A stretch of DNA of 64,000 nt from Aurelia coerulea. Its lineage: Eukaryota; Cnidaria; Scyphozoa; Semaeostomeae; Ulmaridae. Each line of letters opens with the position of its first letter. The stretch's first letter is position 1. The notes below the pieces were generated by a model. That model was not told the DNA's origin, ran no database searches, and saw only the letters and a list, made by a program, of their open reading frames with translations. This document shows positions 1 to 14,100 of this stretch, in pieces. The translations under genes were made by a program, and so were the position numbers. The stretch spans positions 8,657,501 to 8,721,500 of the forward strand of contig CM076949.1 in NCBI GenBank assembly GCA_039566865.1. Reading direction: 5' to 3'.

Positions 1-355
1 AAGGAAAAATTAGTACTTTTGCCCCAGTGGCCTAAGTCAAAATGGGGCCCTTTTTCATTTTCCCTTGTAAACAAAACGTTGTTATTGATGTTGCTATTAA
101 ATGCTACAAAGCTACAAAGCTATTATTGAAATGAATTGTATGAGAACAATCGACCATTTTGTTATTTGTGCGGGCGATCGATGATCATTCATTTCATCCT
201 TCATGCTTGTCAGGCTCATGAAGAATGTTCGACATGAAAAGAAAATATAGGCCTAAGTCTTGGAATGAAAAACGTATCGATTATTTTTTGGACTTAGATT
301 TGGTAAATTTATGTTTCTAGAATTTGATAGATTGTATATAAGCATTTGAATTTTG

Positions 356-445
356 CTACCCTGGTAAGTGAATTCCATATATAGTCCACTCCACTGAATT
401 GCAGAAATCACACCCTCCTCTCTGTGAATTCATCAAGATCTTCCC
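356..445 (-). CDS. Probable DNase II terminal exon
   Basis: After a TATTTTAG acceptor the minus strand reads, in the phase 0 left by exon 4, GKILMNSQRGGCDFCNSVEW and nine more residues to a TAG at 356-358. SQRGGCDFC resembles the family's C-terminal QRGGGxxC, with one Gly replaced by Cys. Length is right: known proteins have about 25-40 residues after the DxNR motif. Against it, the match is short, the acceptor has a weak pyrimidine tract, and GGTAAGTGAATTC-like arms flank the spot. The true last exon could lie outside the window. Confidence 0.42.
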   Translation of the reverse strand, partial: GKILMNSQRGGCDFCNSVEWTIYGIHLPG

Positions 446-3400
446 CTAAAATACAGTTACTATGTTGGAGTTCATCCAGCTGGCTGTATTCACTTACCAA
501 GATAGAAAGCTGTGTGTTTTTATGTAAAAGTTTGCTTTATTTGAATTTGTGTACAGAGTGTCCAAAGTTTGTTCGGCCTTTCATTAAAGACCTGTTTATA
601 TGGGGAAGAACACCTCACCTGCCAGACCCAGACCCAGGGCTGACAGGTGAGATTCCTCCTTCCTATAGAATCCCATTGCTTTTTCATTTCACGTTTATAT
701 GACAAACGCAACACCACCGGTATAGTAATTTTTCCATATAAATGAAACACTATGATGAGGTGTATTGGTTTTCTTCCGTGATTTCTATTGGTTAATTCGT
801 TCTGATTTCACGGATGAGAGACATTACTCCACCTCGCCTCTCAGCCCGGGGGCTGACAAGCGAGGTAACAATCTCATATAAACAGTGGCTGAAATTTACC
901 TCGCCTGTCAGCCCCGGGTGTGGCAGATGAGTTGTTTTTACTAATATAAACAGGCCCTAAATGTAAAAAAGTAATGAAACAATGAACGGGCTCCATGTCA
1001 AGATAACCAAACTGCTGAGATTTTAAATTAATTTTAGACACCAAAAGCTAGCAAATCGAATCGGCTAAATATTACGAGTTACGTCTTATTGATTGATTAC
1101 GGAGTTTTGAAGTTCAAGTTTGTGCGAAAGCTGAAACCAGACGCCCCTAAATTGCATATTTTGTGAAAGGGTAGAATCTCGTTTGTTTAAAGCAAATCAA
1201 ATGGAACTTAAAAAGCACTTTAGGTAAACTAGCTTTCTTTAACATTGAATCAAGGATATGGATGCTTCAAGGAATCCTGTTGAGGTTAATTTGAAATGGC
1301 CCCGTCTCTCATCGATTAAGTTTTTATGCCATGTTTTTTGGATACTTGCATTCTTAAGAAAATTTTGGCAACGGTGACAAGAAGTAAATTACTTTTGAAG
1401 TCCTTTTTGGTTTGCTCTGATATCAAGGAGAGGTAAAACATTGGACAGTCTTATTCTACCTCGACTTTGGGACGTCTTTTTGAAAAAAAGTCAGTTAGGG
1501 GGGTCTGGTTTCAGTTTTCGCACAAACTGGGATTTCAAAAGCTTATAGCTCCGTGAATTCTTGGCGGATTCGCAAGATTCTGGCATCAAAAATGGATTCA
1601 AAATCATAAGAACAGGTTTATCTAACTAGGAGCCTGTACATTTGATCGTTACTTTTTAATATTTAATCAAACATCGAACAATTTTTCTGGGACACCCTGT
1701 ATATATCAAAAACATTATTTTACCGATACAGTTTTGAAAGTAGTGACCTGACTTTATAAGTGATAAGTAATTTACTTTTGTCTCTTTGGTAAAGTCATAC
1801 CGTAAAAATTTGGGGCCCTTTTGGCAGTTTGTCCCACCAGTAGAAGATCCTTAAAAAATACCCTGGCGCACCCGGTATACTAATTAGCCTTGATCATATT
1901 GGCAGTTTAATATGACTGGCATCATTTACAAACCCCAACCCTGACCTTAGATTAAAATTTGAGCGTGCATTTCAAATGTGAAAATTTTACAATTCTTGGT
2001 CTCTGTAGCGCCATCCCTCTCTCAATCCATCTCTTTAATTTAAGAGGTACCAAACCGGAAGTCATTTGTTGTTTACAGAGTAATTGCTCTGCCTCTTGGC
2101 GCTTTTTCGTCATTGGTTTGTTCTACAAAGCTGCTGTTCATAGTAATCGCAAGAGTATATTTTAGCAACATATTACTTCAAATTGATATCAAATGAAGTA
2201 GAAATAGCTATATCATAGTCGAGTGGCCGCTATAAACAGGCTGAAAAAACAGTCGAAACGGTCATCCCGTGGGCTTGACTGGAGTTCATTCTTATTTTAA
2301 CATTCCCTTTGTTTTCCACTCCCCTCTTTAATTTCTTCACTGCTCTTTTCACAACTACTTGCTGTTTAGTTGCATCCTTAGGGTGTCGGTGGTGGTAATT
2401 GGACGGAGGTGGTAATCGGACGGAGGTGGTAATCGGACACTTGCAAAAATATCTCGAAAACCAACGGAAAAGTACGTTAAAAATGAAATCTATCAAAGGG
2501 GGTATTTCTTGGTACTGAAAGCTAACATTATAGATACTCAACCACTTTACGAAAAGCCTTCATGAATGTAAAACACGCTAAAGAAATTGTTTTCGTTGTG
2601 CTTGGCAGTGTACAAGTTGCCGTTGCGAATATCACACCCCAGATTCAAAACTCTGAATCCGTGCCAGAAAGAAGCAAAATCTTAAACAATCACAAGTAAC
2701 TCAAAGCATTATGCAAAATACTTAAAAGTTGCAAGTTGTTGCTTAAAACAGTTTCATTGAAGGGAGGACAGCGGATGCCATATCTAATTATCTTAAACGT
2801 TCATGGCGGTGGTTTTCGGACACCAAGTGAATCAGTTGTTTGGGAGCATGAATAAAGGTCGGATTTGAAATGTGACTGAATGTTGACATTTCATTCATAA
2901 ACGTCTATACATACATCAATCGAAAATAGTAATGAGATCAAAAAACATTTTTCTAACGCATCTCTTAGCTTATAGATTGTTTTGTGTGTACCGAGAGCTC
3001 TCCAAAATGTGATTACGAGAACCGACATTCGAACTATTGTTTTCGCATTCAAGAATAAAAAAAAAGACAAGAAAAATGAAGCAAAAGAGTTTATAGACGG
3101 AATACTTTTTTTTTTTTTTTTTTATTCATATTAAAATATTACAATATAATCTTACATTCTACTATACGTTCCTGATTACTATACTACACTACAGGGACGA
3201 TACCATGGGGAGCGAAAGACTATGACTACCCCATGGCCAATATGAAAAGACACGCAACGTTAAACTAAATACAACTACACTACGAACGATTTAAAAACTA
3301 CTGGATACTATACTAGATTCCATCCCACATCAGATGTCAGGTCAGGTTGCGATCAATGCGAGCACAACTCGTTCTAGATATTTAAGGTAAATCAAATGCC

Positions 3401-5059
3401 TGTCATCTGATGTGAAACAGAATTTACAAAGAAAAGGAAATATTTACGCAAAGAGACTTGGTGGCTGCTTTGTGCATGACTGAGGTTTGGAAGATCTTAT
3501 TCAAACCGACCAGTTTCGTGAATGAAATGTAAAGTTAGTTCGAGTATATCTCTGTTCAAGTCATAAGAAAGGTCTTGATCACCATATAATAAAAGTTGCA
3601 CCAAAGCATCATTTGAAAGATTGGTGATATGTACAGATGGTCGTAATAATTCAACAATTCCAGCGAGAAGATCTCGGCGTTGAGCATCAAAAGAAGGGCA
3701 GAGCAACAAAAAGTGCTCCACGTCCTCAATACCATGGCTTATTGGTACGACGGAATACTTGCCCAGTATAAACAGAAAAATGATTTCCTTGGCACATTCT
3801 GCATTGTGAACCCACTGTCCGAAATCCACCGCCATTGTCCGAAAACACCGCCCAGATCAGTCTCAAAAACATCGTTGTCAAAGAAAACAGGCAAAGTAAA
3901 AGAAAAAACACTTTGGGAAGATATGTCCAAATACCTTTCCATTCACCTGGTACTTTTGGTTTTTGTTTTTAATTAAAGTTTCTTATGAAAATATTTAGTT
4001 TTCCTTAAGCGTCCGATTACTACCGCCGGCACCCTACTCTTTCTCCTGCCTAGCCTCTCTATAACCCCCTTTGACTAAATTAATGGCAATTACAACTCCT
4101 CCAGTGCAATGCTCCAGGGCAATGCAAGAATAGGCAAGTATACGTTGAGTGATGTGCACGAACGCCAGATTGGTATTTATATAAAATTTTATCATCATTA
4201 AGGTACATTTGTAGGATTTCTGTTTAAGTTTAGTTCATGTACATAAGAGCACGCATGCTTTCATTGCCGATTTATTTACTTCTTCTGGTTATCTTTTAAT
4301 ATCTAATACCGTTTCATACCATACTCGACCATTTGCTTCATTCTCCACATTCTTTTACCATTTCTCATATGTCCTCAGTACTCTTTCTGTGTTTGAATTC
4401 TGAATCCATATTTAATTAAACTGAGTTATTATTTATGGGCCCCTATGGCCACGGGCCCCAGATTTAGATTCCACTAAACCCCTCTCCTCGGCTCTGCTTG
4501 TGATGAGTTATCCACGGTGAAGAGCTTTTTAATTTTATGACATTTTGTTGCATCGTTTTATATTTTCTGCTCTCTGGTAAGCCTCATCTTCAGCATCAGG
4601 CATTTTTTTGCAAAAATAACCGCGAAAACCACAGATTAAGAGATCTGGCCATTTGGATAATGCTTGTAATATTGTCATAGCAGTGGCCTCCTGTCTAAAT
4701 CAAATGAAGCAAGGAGAAGCCTGTCCGATAATACATGCAGAAACATTAGCATATTAATACCTTTTGGTTTCACTTTTCGCTTTCACAGTGAAAAGTTCAA
4801 ATGGCCAAAAACAACAAAGAAAAAAGGAACTATCTACTGGGGGGAGGGGGAACATTGTAAAACTGTAACTGGTGGGGGCAAGCATGAGGACTGGGGAGGC
4901 TTTTGTCCGCAGTTTTTATGTTAAAAGAGGCCCTTATTGTACTGATTTTAGCCACCACCCCACAGTACTGATGCTAATACTACAATCTCTTACAAGAGTG
5001 TTGGACTCCTGTTAAAAACGCTGAATTGTGCCCCCCTCCCCTGTTTCAATGTTGATTTA

Positions 5060-5101
<42 letters not shown>

Positions 5102-8100
5102 AGAGGTTTTTTTCATGCAGATCCATAGAAAGAATGATTCGGCAAAGCAAACAACTTTGACATGGGGACAGGGGGGCAATATTTTCGAAAAGAACACATT
5201 TTTACAAGTGTCCAACACTTTTGTAAGAGATTGTAGCCCTCCCCCTGTACTAAACAGCCTCCACTGTGCTGCACAGAAATTACTCAGGGTGAGCAATATT
5301 TACTTGAAGCAAGAGTTTTCGATTCACTAGCATGGAATGAAAATCTTCACAAACATAAATTTCTAGAAAAAGCTTGATAAGTTTTCAGGAATTTGCAGTG
5401 CGAGAAACCATTTATGGGCATAGTAAAGAGTAAGGAGTAAGGAGTAAGGACTCACCATTCTGTTCAAATCTCCAATGCAAACCAGGTAGATTTGGGGAAA
5501 ATTTTTTCGTTTTGTTCTTCCAGCAACAAGATATTTTGAATGGTCTTTAGAAGATTTGTAACTTTCCCCTAGCACGGTGACTTGCTGTACATCCACCACA
5601 CTTCCAGATACATACGACCCTCCGCGCACCCACGTCTCAGCATACAACGTCACTAAGTTGGCACTAGCAATGTGATTCATCAATCCTGATCTCATTGCAT
5701 TCTTCGCATAGCTAAATAGATTCGTTCCTTTCAACGTCGATAGTGTGAATTTAACATCGTTTTGCAGTCCACTGCCTTTAGGTGGATACATTCCTACGCG
5801 ATTTGCTGGAATAAAGAAATTTGCAAGAAATCAGTGGGTCAGGCAAGAAATCAGGCAGAAACAAATGGAATAAGCTGTTTTCCTTTAGTCTTGAAATGAA
5901 ATCTGAACAAGTTCCTCGTAAAATAGAGCCTCTACTCGATTAAGAGCTTGATCGAAGATGTTTGGTAGTCAATTTTATTTTATGTATAGTGTTGCCTGAA
6001 GATTGCTGCAAAGAGAGACTTCTTATTTGGCGACTTTACTATTAGAGAACTGTAACCGAATAAATGAATAACAGAACACGAGTAAATAAGAATACTTAAG
6101 GACGGACTATTTACATAGGCAGGGGCTATACTAGTCCAACATTCCTCCCCACCTTTATAAGATTTGATGTTCCACAACGTTAATACTTTCCCAGGGAATG
6201 CTCCCTTCTATTGTTCTCTGTCCCCGATTTCTCATCGGGTACCTTCGATTCTGTCCCAGATCTGCACAGTCGTCTGCGTTAGTGTCCGATTCGTCTGAGC
6301 TACTAAAATCCTCGTCTTCAAAAGTATCATTGATTTTGTCCCGAATCTCTTGGGCCACAATGTCGCCTTCATTTTGTTGTGTGTCATCTTGTTGCGCATT
6401 CTCTGGTGTGTCCATAATCTTGGCGGCGTATAATCGATTATGATGAATGACTTGCTTTTTTTTTGTCAAATCAGTTTGTATGCGAAAGTTCACTTCGTTT
6501 GCAAGCTTCTCTAAAATGGTCCAGGGGCCATTTCTTCAAGGAGCTAATTTCTTGGTTTCGCCAGTTTTGAAATACTTCCTCCTTAACCACACCTTATCCC
6601 CCTTCTGATAATTATGGAAGTTTATATTCCTATTGTACGATCTCTGCATCTGGGTGCGATTCAAACCGAGTCTTGTCGCGACGTGGTAATATACTTCAGC
6701 GAGACGTACTTTCGTTTCTGTTGCATAGTCTGATGCTGTTGCGATATCGATATCGGGTCTTACTACCGAGAATGAGATCTTGTGGCAATGTTGGTTTCCT
6801 TCAAAATACTATGAAATAGGGTGTACATTTCGTGACTGAGCTCTCACTGGTGTTTAATGCGAAAACCACTTCTGGTAGGAGGAGACGCCACTGCTTTTGA
6901 GGTAAGTTGCGATCGAGGAGCAAAGCACGTAATACTTCTCTGATGCTTCCAATGTTACGTTCAGCAAAACCATTACCTTGACTGTGGTACGCGGAAGATC
7001 TCCTGTTTTCGATGTTGAATATTTCGCAAAGTTCATGAATCAAATTTCCATCTACGTTTGATCCCTGATCAGACAAAAGGAAGTATGGGGATCCATGTTT
7101 AAAGATCCATGATTCTCGGAAAGCTTGACATACTGTTGTGGCATGCTGATCTTTCATGGGCACTGCTTCTATGTATTTTGAAAAAACATCACCGATCAGG
7201 AGCATGTATTTGAAACCGCTGTCATCTGGTGGTAGTACTGCAATATCGATGGACACAAATTCCATTGGTGACTCTGGGATGTGCAACGGCAACAGTGGTG
7301 CTTTAGGCGCCTGTGTGTCACGTTTAGTGCGTTGACATACCGAACATGTGGCGATGAATCGGTGGACAAATTTGTACATATTGGGCCAATAAAATCGGTC
7401 TTTGAGGAGTGCATATGTTTTATCAGTGCCAAAGTGGGCCATTTCATGAATAGCGAATGTCACAAAGCGTCTCATTGAAGCAGGCAAAATAGGTCTTCCT
7501 GACTTAGTGAGGATGTTATCTTCTATTCTTAATTGACTGGAAACTCGTTTCAAGCGTCCTTCCCGAATGGTATTGCCTTCAGTTATCAAACGCTTAGCAG
7601 GCCCTACTACTGGGTCAGAATTTTGTTTTGCTTCCAATTGTTCTTTGAAGTCTTTGGCAGTATGGTTGATTGCATACACCTTATCTTCAAAAATCATATC
7701 GAAGTGATCTGTATTAGCTGTAGCTCCAGGTGTCCTTGAAAGCGCATCTTCTTTCACATTCAATGTCCCCGGTAGGTATTGGGCTGTGTAACTGCATTCT
7801 TCGAGTTCTGATAACCATCTTGCAAATTTTCCTCGAGGGTCCCTCTGGTTGTGCAGGTGAACTAATGGATTATGGTCGGAGTTCAAAACAAAATCCGTTC
7901 CAACGAGATAGACATGCCAATTTCGTACAGCTGTCAGCAGGGCAAAGACTTCTTTACTGTGGGTAGACCATTTCTGTTGACATTTTGAAAGCTTAGTGGA
8001 AAAATAGGCCACAGTATGGATACTGTTATTATTCTGGAATTGAGAAAGTACGCCTCCTACTGCTACGTTACTTGCATCAACTTCTACAATAAATCGTTCA

Positions 8101-11100
8101 CCACATCGTGGAAAGGCTAGCGTGGGCTCTGAGAACAATTCTTTTTTCAGGGCAATGAAAGCTCTTTCGCAACTCGGGTCCCATTGATACACGACTTGTT
8201 CACTGGCGAGTTTATTTAATGGCTTAGAGATTTCAGCAAAATCTTTTATGAAATTACGATAGAATCCTGCCAGTACTAGGAAACGCTTTAAATCTTTCTT
8301 GGTTGTTGGGCGTTCAAAATCACGTATCGCATCGGTGAGACGTTTCTGTGTTTTGATACCAGCCATGGACAATTCGTATCCTAAAAATTCCACGCTTTCT
8401 TTCGCAAATGCACATTTTGATTGCTTCAATGTGATGCCTGTGTTACGCAATCTGCTGAATACTGCTTCGATGTCCTTTAAATGCTCGTCAAATGTTCTGC
8501 TAAAAATGGCAAGATCATCCATGTACGCCAACGTTCGCTCAGCGGGTAGCCCTGAGAGACAAATGTCCATTAATCTTTGGTATGATGCTCCTGCATTACA
8601 TAAACCGTACGGCGTTACGTTGAACTCAAACTTTCCTCGTGGAACAGAGAAAGCAGTTTTCTCTTTGTCTTCTTCTTTCAACGGCATAGACCAATAGGCT
8701 GATGCTGCATCAAGAGTTGTCCAGTAAACTGCACCAGCCATTTTATCAATAACGTCCCTAATGTGAGGCAAAGGGTAGGTGTCTTTTTTTGTCACATCAT
8801 TTAACTTTCGGAAATCGCAAACAAACCAAAATGATAGGACTATTCCAGGGTGATTCAGAAGGTCTTATGATGTCTTTGTCCAGCATGTCAGTGATTTGGG
8901 AATTGATTTCTGGTTCCCATGCGGTTGGTACACGTCGTGGCTTTTGATAAATGGGCATTGAGTAATCTGTAATGATTTTATGCTCTATGATTTTGTTCCT
9001 CTGAGGCTTTTTTGGATTCTGCGCAAATATGTCTTGGTAGTCAGAAATCAAGGACATTAGTGTGGTTTTTTCTTCTGCAGAAAGTTGGGCACCGCAGTCA
9101 AACGAGGGATTATCTTTTACTGGGCCTTGTGTGATACTTCCCGTTGCGGCATCGTGTAATGTTCCCACTGGTGTAGCCGTAGTCGAGACTCGAGAGAGAA
9201 TACTTCTTGTGGCCTACTCAGAGAGAAGATCTATTACAGAATAACGAAACATACAGCACAGCGGAATATAAGTAAACATAATCTAATCTACAACTGTCCA
9301 GTCACGGGGGTGTATCCCTACATTTCCCCCCTCCTATATATGAATCGCAGACCACGGAATGTTATTAGGAATTTGGCGTGCTCTCCTGTTTCTCAAGGGA
9401 TATTGTCTATGCTGGACTTCGTGCTCTCTGTTTTGGTTATCGTCGTCCGTGTCAGGGCTATAGTCATCGCTATCGTCACTATCGCTACTTTCGCTGTCTG
9501 TTGACTCGGGTGCATAGGAGTTATCGGGCGTGCGTTCTTTAACGATTGTCTTTCGCTTAATTGTGATATCTCGGGCTTCAACGTCCTCTACTGCTCCTTC
9601 CTTTACAGGTGACAACCGATCGTGGTGGACTATTTTCGTTTCCTTTGTTTGGTCATTCACAATTTCGAAGTTAACGCCATTCGGCAATTTCTTGCTGACT
9701 GTCCATGGTCCCCGACGACGAGGTGCGAGTTTTCTATTCTCGCCAGTTTTATAATACTTTACTTTCAGCCATACCTTATCTCCGGTTTTGTGGTCGATGA
9801 AACGGATGTTTTTGCTGTAATGGGCTTGCATCTTTTCTTTGCTGAGTTGCAAGTTAGTGATAACCGTATCGTACACATCCTTCAAAGCAAAATTACGATC
9901 GTTGGCATATTCTGCAGCGGTGTTTGTGTCTTTGGGGCAATCGAGTCGATCATGATCAAACAAGACATCAATTGGTAAACGAGCGTCTCTGCCAAAAACA
10001 ACCTTAAACGGGATGCATTTGGTTGCTTTACTCTCACTCGTGTTCAATGCGAACACCAACTCTGGTAGCAATGAGGCCCATTTTGACTGATTCAATTTCC
10101 TTTGTAATAGTACTGTTCGTAACATATCCTTGACATTGCGAATATTGCGCTCTGCGAATCCATTGCCTTGAGAATGGTAAGCGGACGACCGTCGCTTTTC
10201 GATACCCAGCGTATTACAGATTTCTTTGACTGTATCTCCATCGACATTTGAGCCTTGATCGCTAAGAATATAGTGTGGGGTGCCATGGATGTAGATCCAA
10301 TGGTTCATCAAAGCATTTACTATTGTTGGTGCGGTCTGGTCCTTCATCGGCACTGCTTCAATGTATTTGGAGAATAGATCGCCGATAATCAGGAAGTACT
10401 CGAATCCTTTATTGTTCCGTGGCATATACGATACGTCAAGTGCAATGAACTGCATCGGAGCATCTGGGATCACCATCGGAAGTAAGGGCGCCTTAGGTGG
10501 TGACGTGTCGCACTTTCTCTGTTGGCAGTGAATGCAAGAGGTAACAAAACGCTTGACGTGTCCATACATGTTCGGCCAAAAGAAACGCTCTTTCAGGAGG
10601 GAATACGTTTTGTCGGTCCCAAAATGTGCTACGTTATGTATTTCAGTCAATACAAACTTTCGTAATGATGCGGGGACGATTGGTGGACCAGACTTGGTTA
10701 AGATGTCATCTTCCACTCGGAGCTGGTTTTGAACTTGTTTAAATCGACCTTCTAAAATTACTTCTCCCGCTGCTATAAGTCGTTTTGCTCTGCTGATCAC
10801 GGGGTCTGTACCTTGCTCTTGCTTTAATTGATCCGAAAACGTAGCGTTCTCTACAACCGTAGCATAAACCTTGTCCTCAAATGAGGAAATCGGTTGGCCA
10901 GGATTTGCGCATCGATCTCGAGAGAGGAAATCGGCTTTGACATTGTCCTTTCCACGGATATATCTGACCGTATAGTCATACTCTTCGAGTTCGGAGATCC
11001 ACCTCCCGAATTTTCCTCTTGGGTCTTTTTGTTTACGAAGATGTACGAGTGGATTATGGTCCGTGTTCAGGATAAATTCGGTACCCGCTAAATATACGTG

Positions 11101-14100
11101 CCAGTGTCTCACAGCTAAGACGAGAGCAAATGCTTCTTTTGTTATTGGTGCCCATTGACGTTGAGAACCTTTAAAAGCTGTCGAGAAATAAACAACAGGG
11201 TGCAAAAGGCCATTTTCTCCGCTTTGCGATAACACACCACCTGCAGCGTAATCACTTGCGTCAACTTCGACTGTAAATGGTTTATTGAACTTTGGAAATG
11301 CCAGAACTGGTTGTGATGTTAATCGTTGTTTCAGCTCCTTGAAAGCAGATTCACATTGACTGGTCCACGAGAATTGCACATTGTCACAGGTAAGTTTGTT
11401 AAGGGGCTCACTGATCACTGCGTAGTCCTGAATAAAGCTCCGATAAAAGCCTGACAACCCTAAAAAACGCTTTAATTCTTTTCTTGATGCCGGTGGAGGA
11501 AATTGATCAATAGCGGTGGTCAAACGTTGCTGTGGCTTAATACCTTGACATGAAAGCTCATATCCCAAAAAATCGACTGATTCCGATGCAAATACGCACT
11601 TTGAGGCTTTGAGAGTCACATTCGCAAGTCTCAATTGCTCAAAGACTGCCGTAAAATCTTGAAAATGTTCCTGAAATGTTGAGTTAAAAATTACAATGTC
11701 ATCCATGTACGCTAAAACTCTTTCAGTTGAGAGACCAGATAAACACATGTCTATCATCCTTTGGTAGGAAGAACCAGCATTCGATAGGCCATATGGCGTA
11801 ACGTTAAATTCGTATTTGCCGTGGGGCACAGAAAATGCTGTCTTTTCCTTGTCAGTCTCAGCGAGAGGGATGGACCAGTATGCTGAGGCAGCATCTAACG
11901 TCGTCCAGTATTTTGCTCCGGCCATCTTGTCAATTACGTCTTTAATATGGGCAAGGGATACGTGTCTCTTTTTGTTACATCATTAACTCCTCGGAAATCG
12001 CAAAAGAAACGCGTACTGTTGTCCTTCTTCTTCACCAGTATCACTGGGGCATTCCAAGGGGATGATGAAGGGCGAATAATGTCATTTGATAGCATTTCAG
12101 CGACCTGTTTATCCATATCCTTCTCCCATGCAACGGGTATCCTACGGGGTTTATGACTCACAGGGAGGGCGTCGTCGGTGATTATTCGATGTTCTAGCAG
12201 CATTGTTTGCTTGGGCTTTTTCGGATTGGCAGCGAAAACATCCTTATATTGTTCGATCAATCTGGTTACTTCTAACTTTTCATCACATGATAGTCTGCCA
12301 CTGATTGTGATGTCCGCAAGGGTTGAATTGAGGCTTTCATCAGGTGCAACGCTCATAACTATTTCATCGGCTGGTTGGATAAAACCCATCGAGGTTCGCG
12401 ATTTCAATGAAATGTCTGATGAAGTAACATTGAGGACTGTTATTTGAAATATTCCATCCATGTTCGGTATCACGCGGGATCTTGTAGCGTACAGGCCCGG
12501 TATCTTTGGTCCAATTTTGGGTTCAAAATCACCTGGTAACAGAGAATTTTTCGTGGAAGATTTTACTAAAACAACCGATTCTGAGCGGGGAGGAATGGTA
12601 ACACTTTCGCTTAATCGCACTCTTGCTGTGTTCGATGATAGTCCGGACACTGAGAGTTTTCCTAACTGGATTCTGTTTCTGGCAAAATCAAACTGGACAG
12701 AACCAAAGAGGCGCATAAAATCTCTGCCAAGTAATACGTTTGAATACGTCAATGAATCCAGTACTTGGAAAACATGATTCCGAGGCTGGCTTCCAGCAAT
12801 CGTTACATCAATCTTGACAGACCCCAATATGTTCATGGTGTCCCCGGAAGCGTTTATCAATGATTTTGGGGAGCGTTTATCAATACAATTATCGAGGCCT
12901 ATTCTTTGTAATGTTCCTAAATCAATTATTGAGCATCCCGAACAAGTGTCCATTATTACGTGAGTATCCAGCTTTTGGAGTTTTGCAGCAACAACACCGG
13001 TACAGGGATCCTCGGAGGGACTTGCTCCTGTGGAGGCGGTTAGTCATTGGTATTTTGGACACACATCATTCCAGCTCTCATGACCTCGTTGGCCACATGC
13101 TTGGCAAAATCTTGTTGGACAGCTTGCAACTAAGTGGTCGGTGCTTTGGCATGATCTGCATTTCAGCTGGTTGGTAGGGGCTCTGTAGCCACCGCGAAAA
13201 TTTCCTCTTCTTCGAGGCTGGTGACCTTGACCACGACCTCTGAAATTTCTGCCGGCAAATGTTCTTTGGCCAACAAAGGATGGATTTGTTGTGAAACTTA
13301 CATCATTTTCAAGATTCTCGTGACCCCCGGAACCAACGTTGATAGAATTTATTTTGACAAGGACTTTATCAGCAATTGCGTCAACAATGTTGGCTGGAAT
13401 TTCTTTTGAACTGTTGTTCGCATTGTCACTAATCTCATTAACTAAAGTAAGAATTTCGATATTCTTACTAATGAAGCAAGAAGAAAAGCAAGACTTAACT
13501 CCCGCCAATTGAAGTCGTGTTGTTTCAGAAGCCAGGGCTTTGATGTCACTTGTTGAAAACTTCTCCATAGATTTGAGGGCTGTTTGCATTTGTGGATGCA
13601 AACCACGGACGAAATAATCTTTTGCTAACGTCGCACGAGTTTCGTCGTTGAAGGTTGGGTATGCTAGCTTCACCAATTCGAGCAACTTGTATGCGTAGGT
13701 ATGCGCAGATTCGCCATGTTTTCTAGAGCGGTTTGAAAGTTCAAACATTGCTTCCTCTCGATTCAACTGGCCTTTTTCAAATTCTTTCAGGAGCTCTTCT
13801 TTTATTTTGTCCACTTTTTTCTTATCCTCTGTAGACAGTCTCATATAGACATCGAAAGCAGGCCCATCTAATCTGCTTGCCAAATCCTGTGCACATTTCT
13901 CTTCGGTATACCCTTTTAGAGATGAGTGTAGCTCGACCTTAACGATAAATTCTTTCACATTTCCTTCTCCGTTAAACACTTTAATTTTGCTTTCCATTTT
14001 GATTCTGTAATAGAAATGTAGCCGTAGTCGAGACTCGAGAGAGAATACTTCTTGTGGCCTACTCAGAGAGAAGATCTATTACAGAATAACGAAACATACA

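Larger units (their letters stand above)
2380..4035. mobile_element. TIR element with AGGGTGYCGGYGGTRGTAAT ends
   Basis: The left end at 2380 (AGGGTGTCGGTGGTGG) is matched by the inverted right end at about 4012-4035 (ACTACCGCCGGCACCCT). Just inside the left end is a short array of GGTGGTAATCGGACGGA-like units (2390-2440), and GTCCGA motifs recur near the right end, as in transposons with subterminal binding repeats. A LINE 3' fragment is inserted at 3108-3748. No transposase is visible, so it is non-autonomous. Confidence 0.55.

Noticed and set aside
5057..5296. STGGGLQSLTKVLDTC on the minus strand as a possible DNase II last exon
   Set aside because: The DNA is one arm of an inverted repeat with 4980-5030 and the frame runs into the (GATT)n microsatellite. 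The GGG match is not supported by the rest of the peptide.
8299..8697. Plus-strand ORF of 132 codons
   Set aside because: Antisense shadow of Gypsy A RT; no independent features.
13044..13046. UGA at the end of Gypsy B gag as an ordinary terminator with pol started at its own ATG
   Set aside because: The frame is the same across the stop, the region between UGA and the first ATG is open, and the stop context is identical in Gypsy A, so readthrough is the better reading. Reinitiation cannot be excluded.
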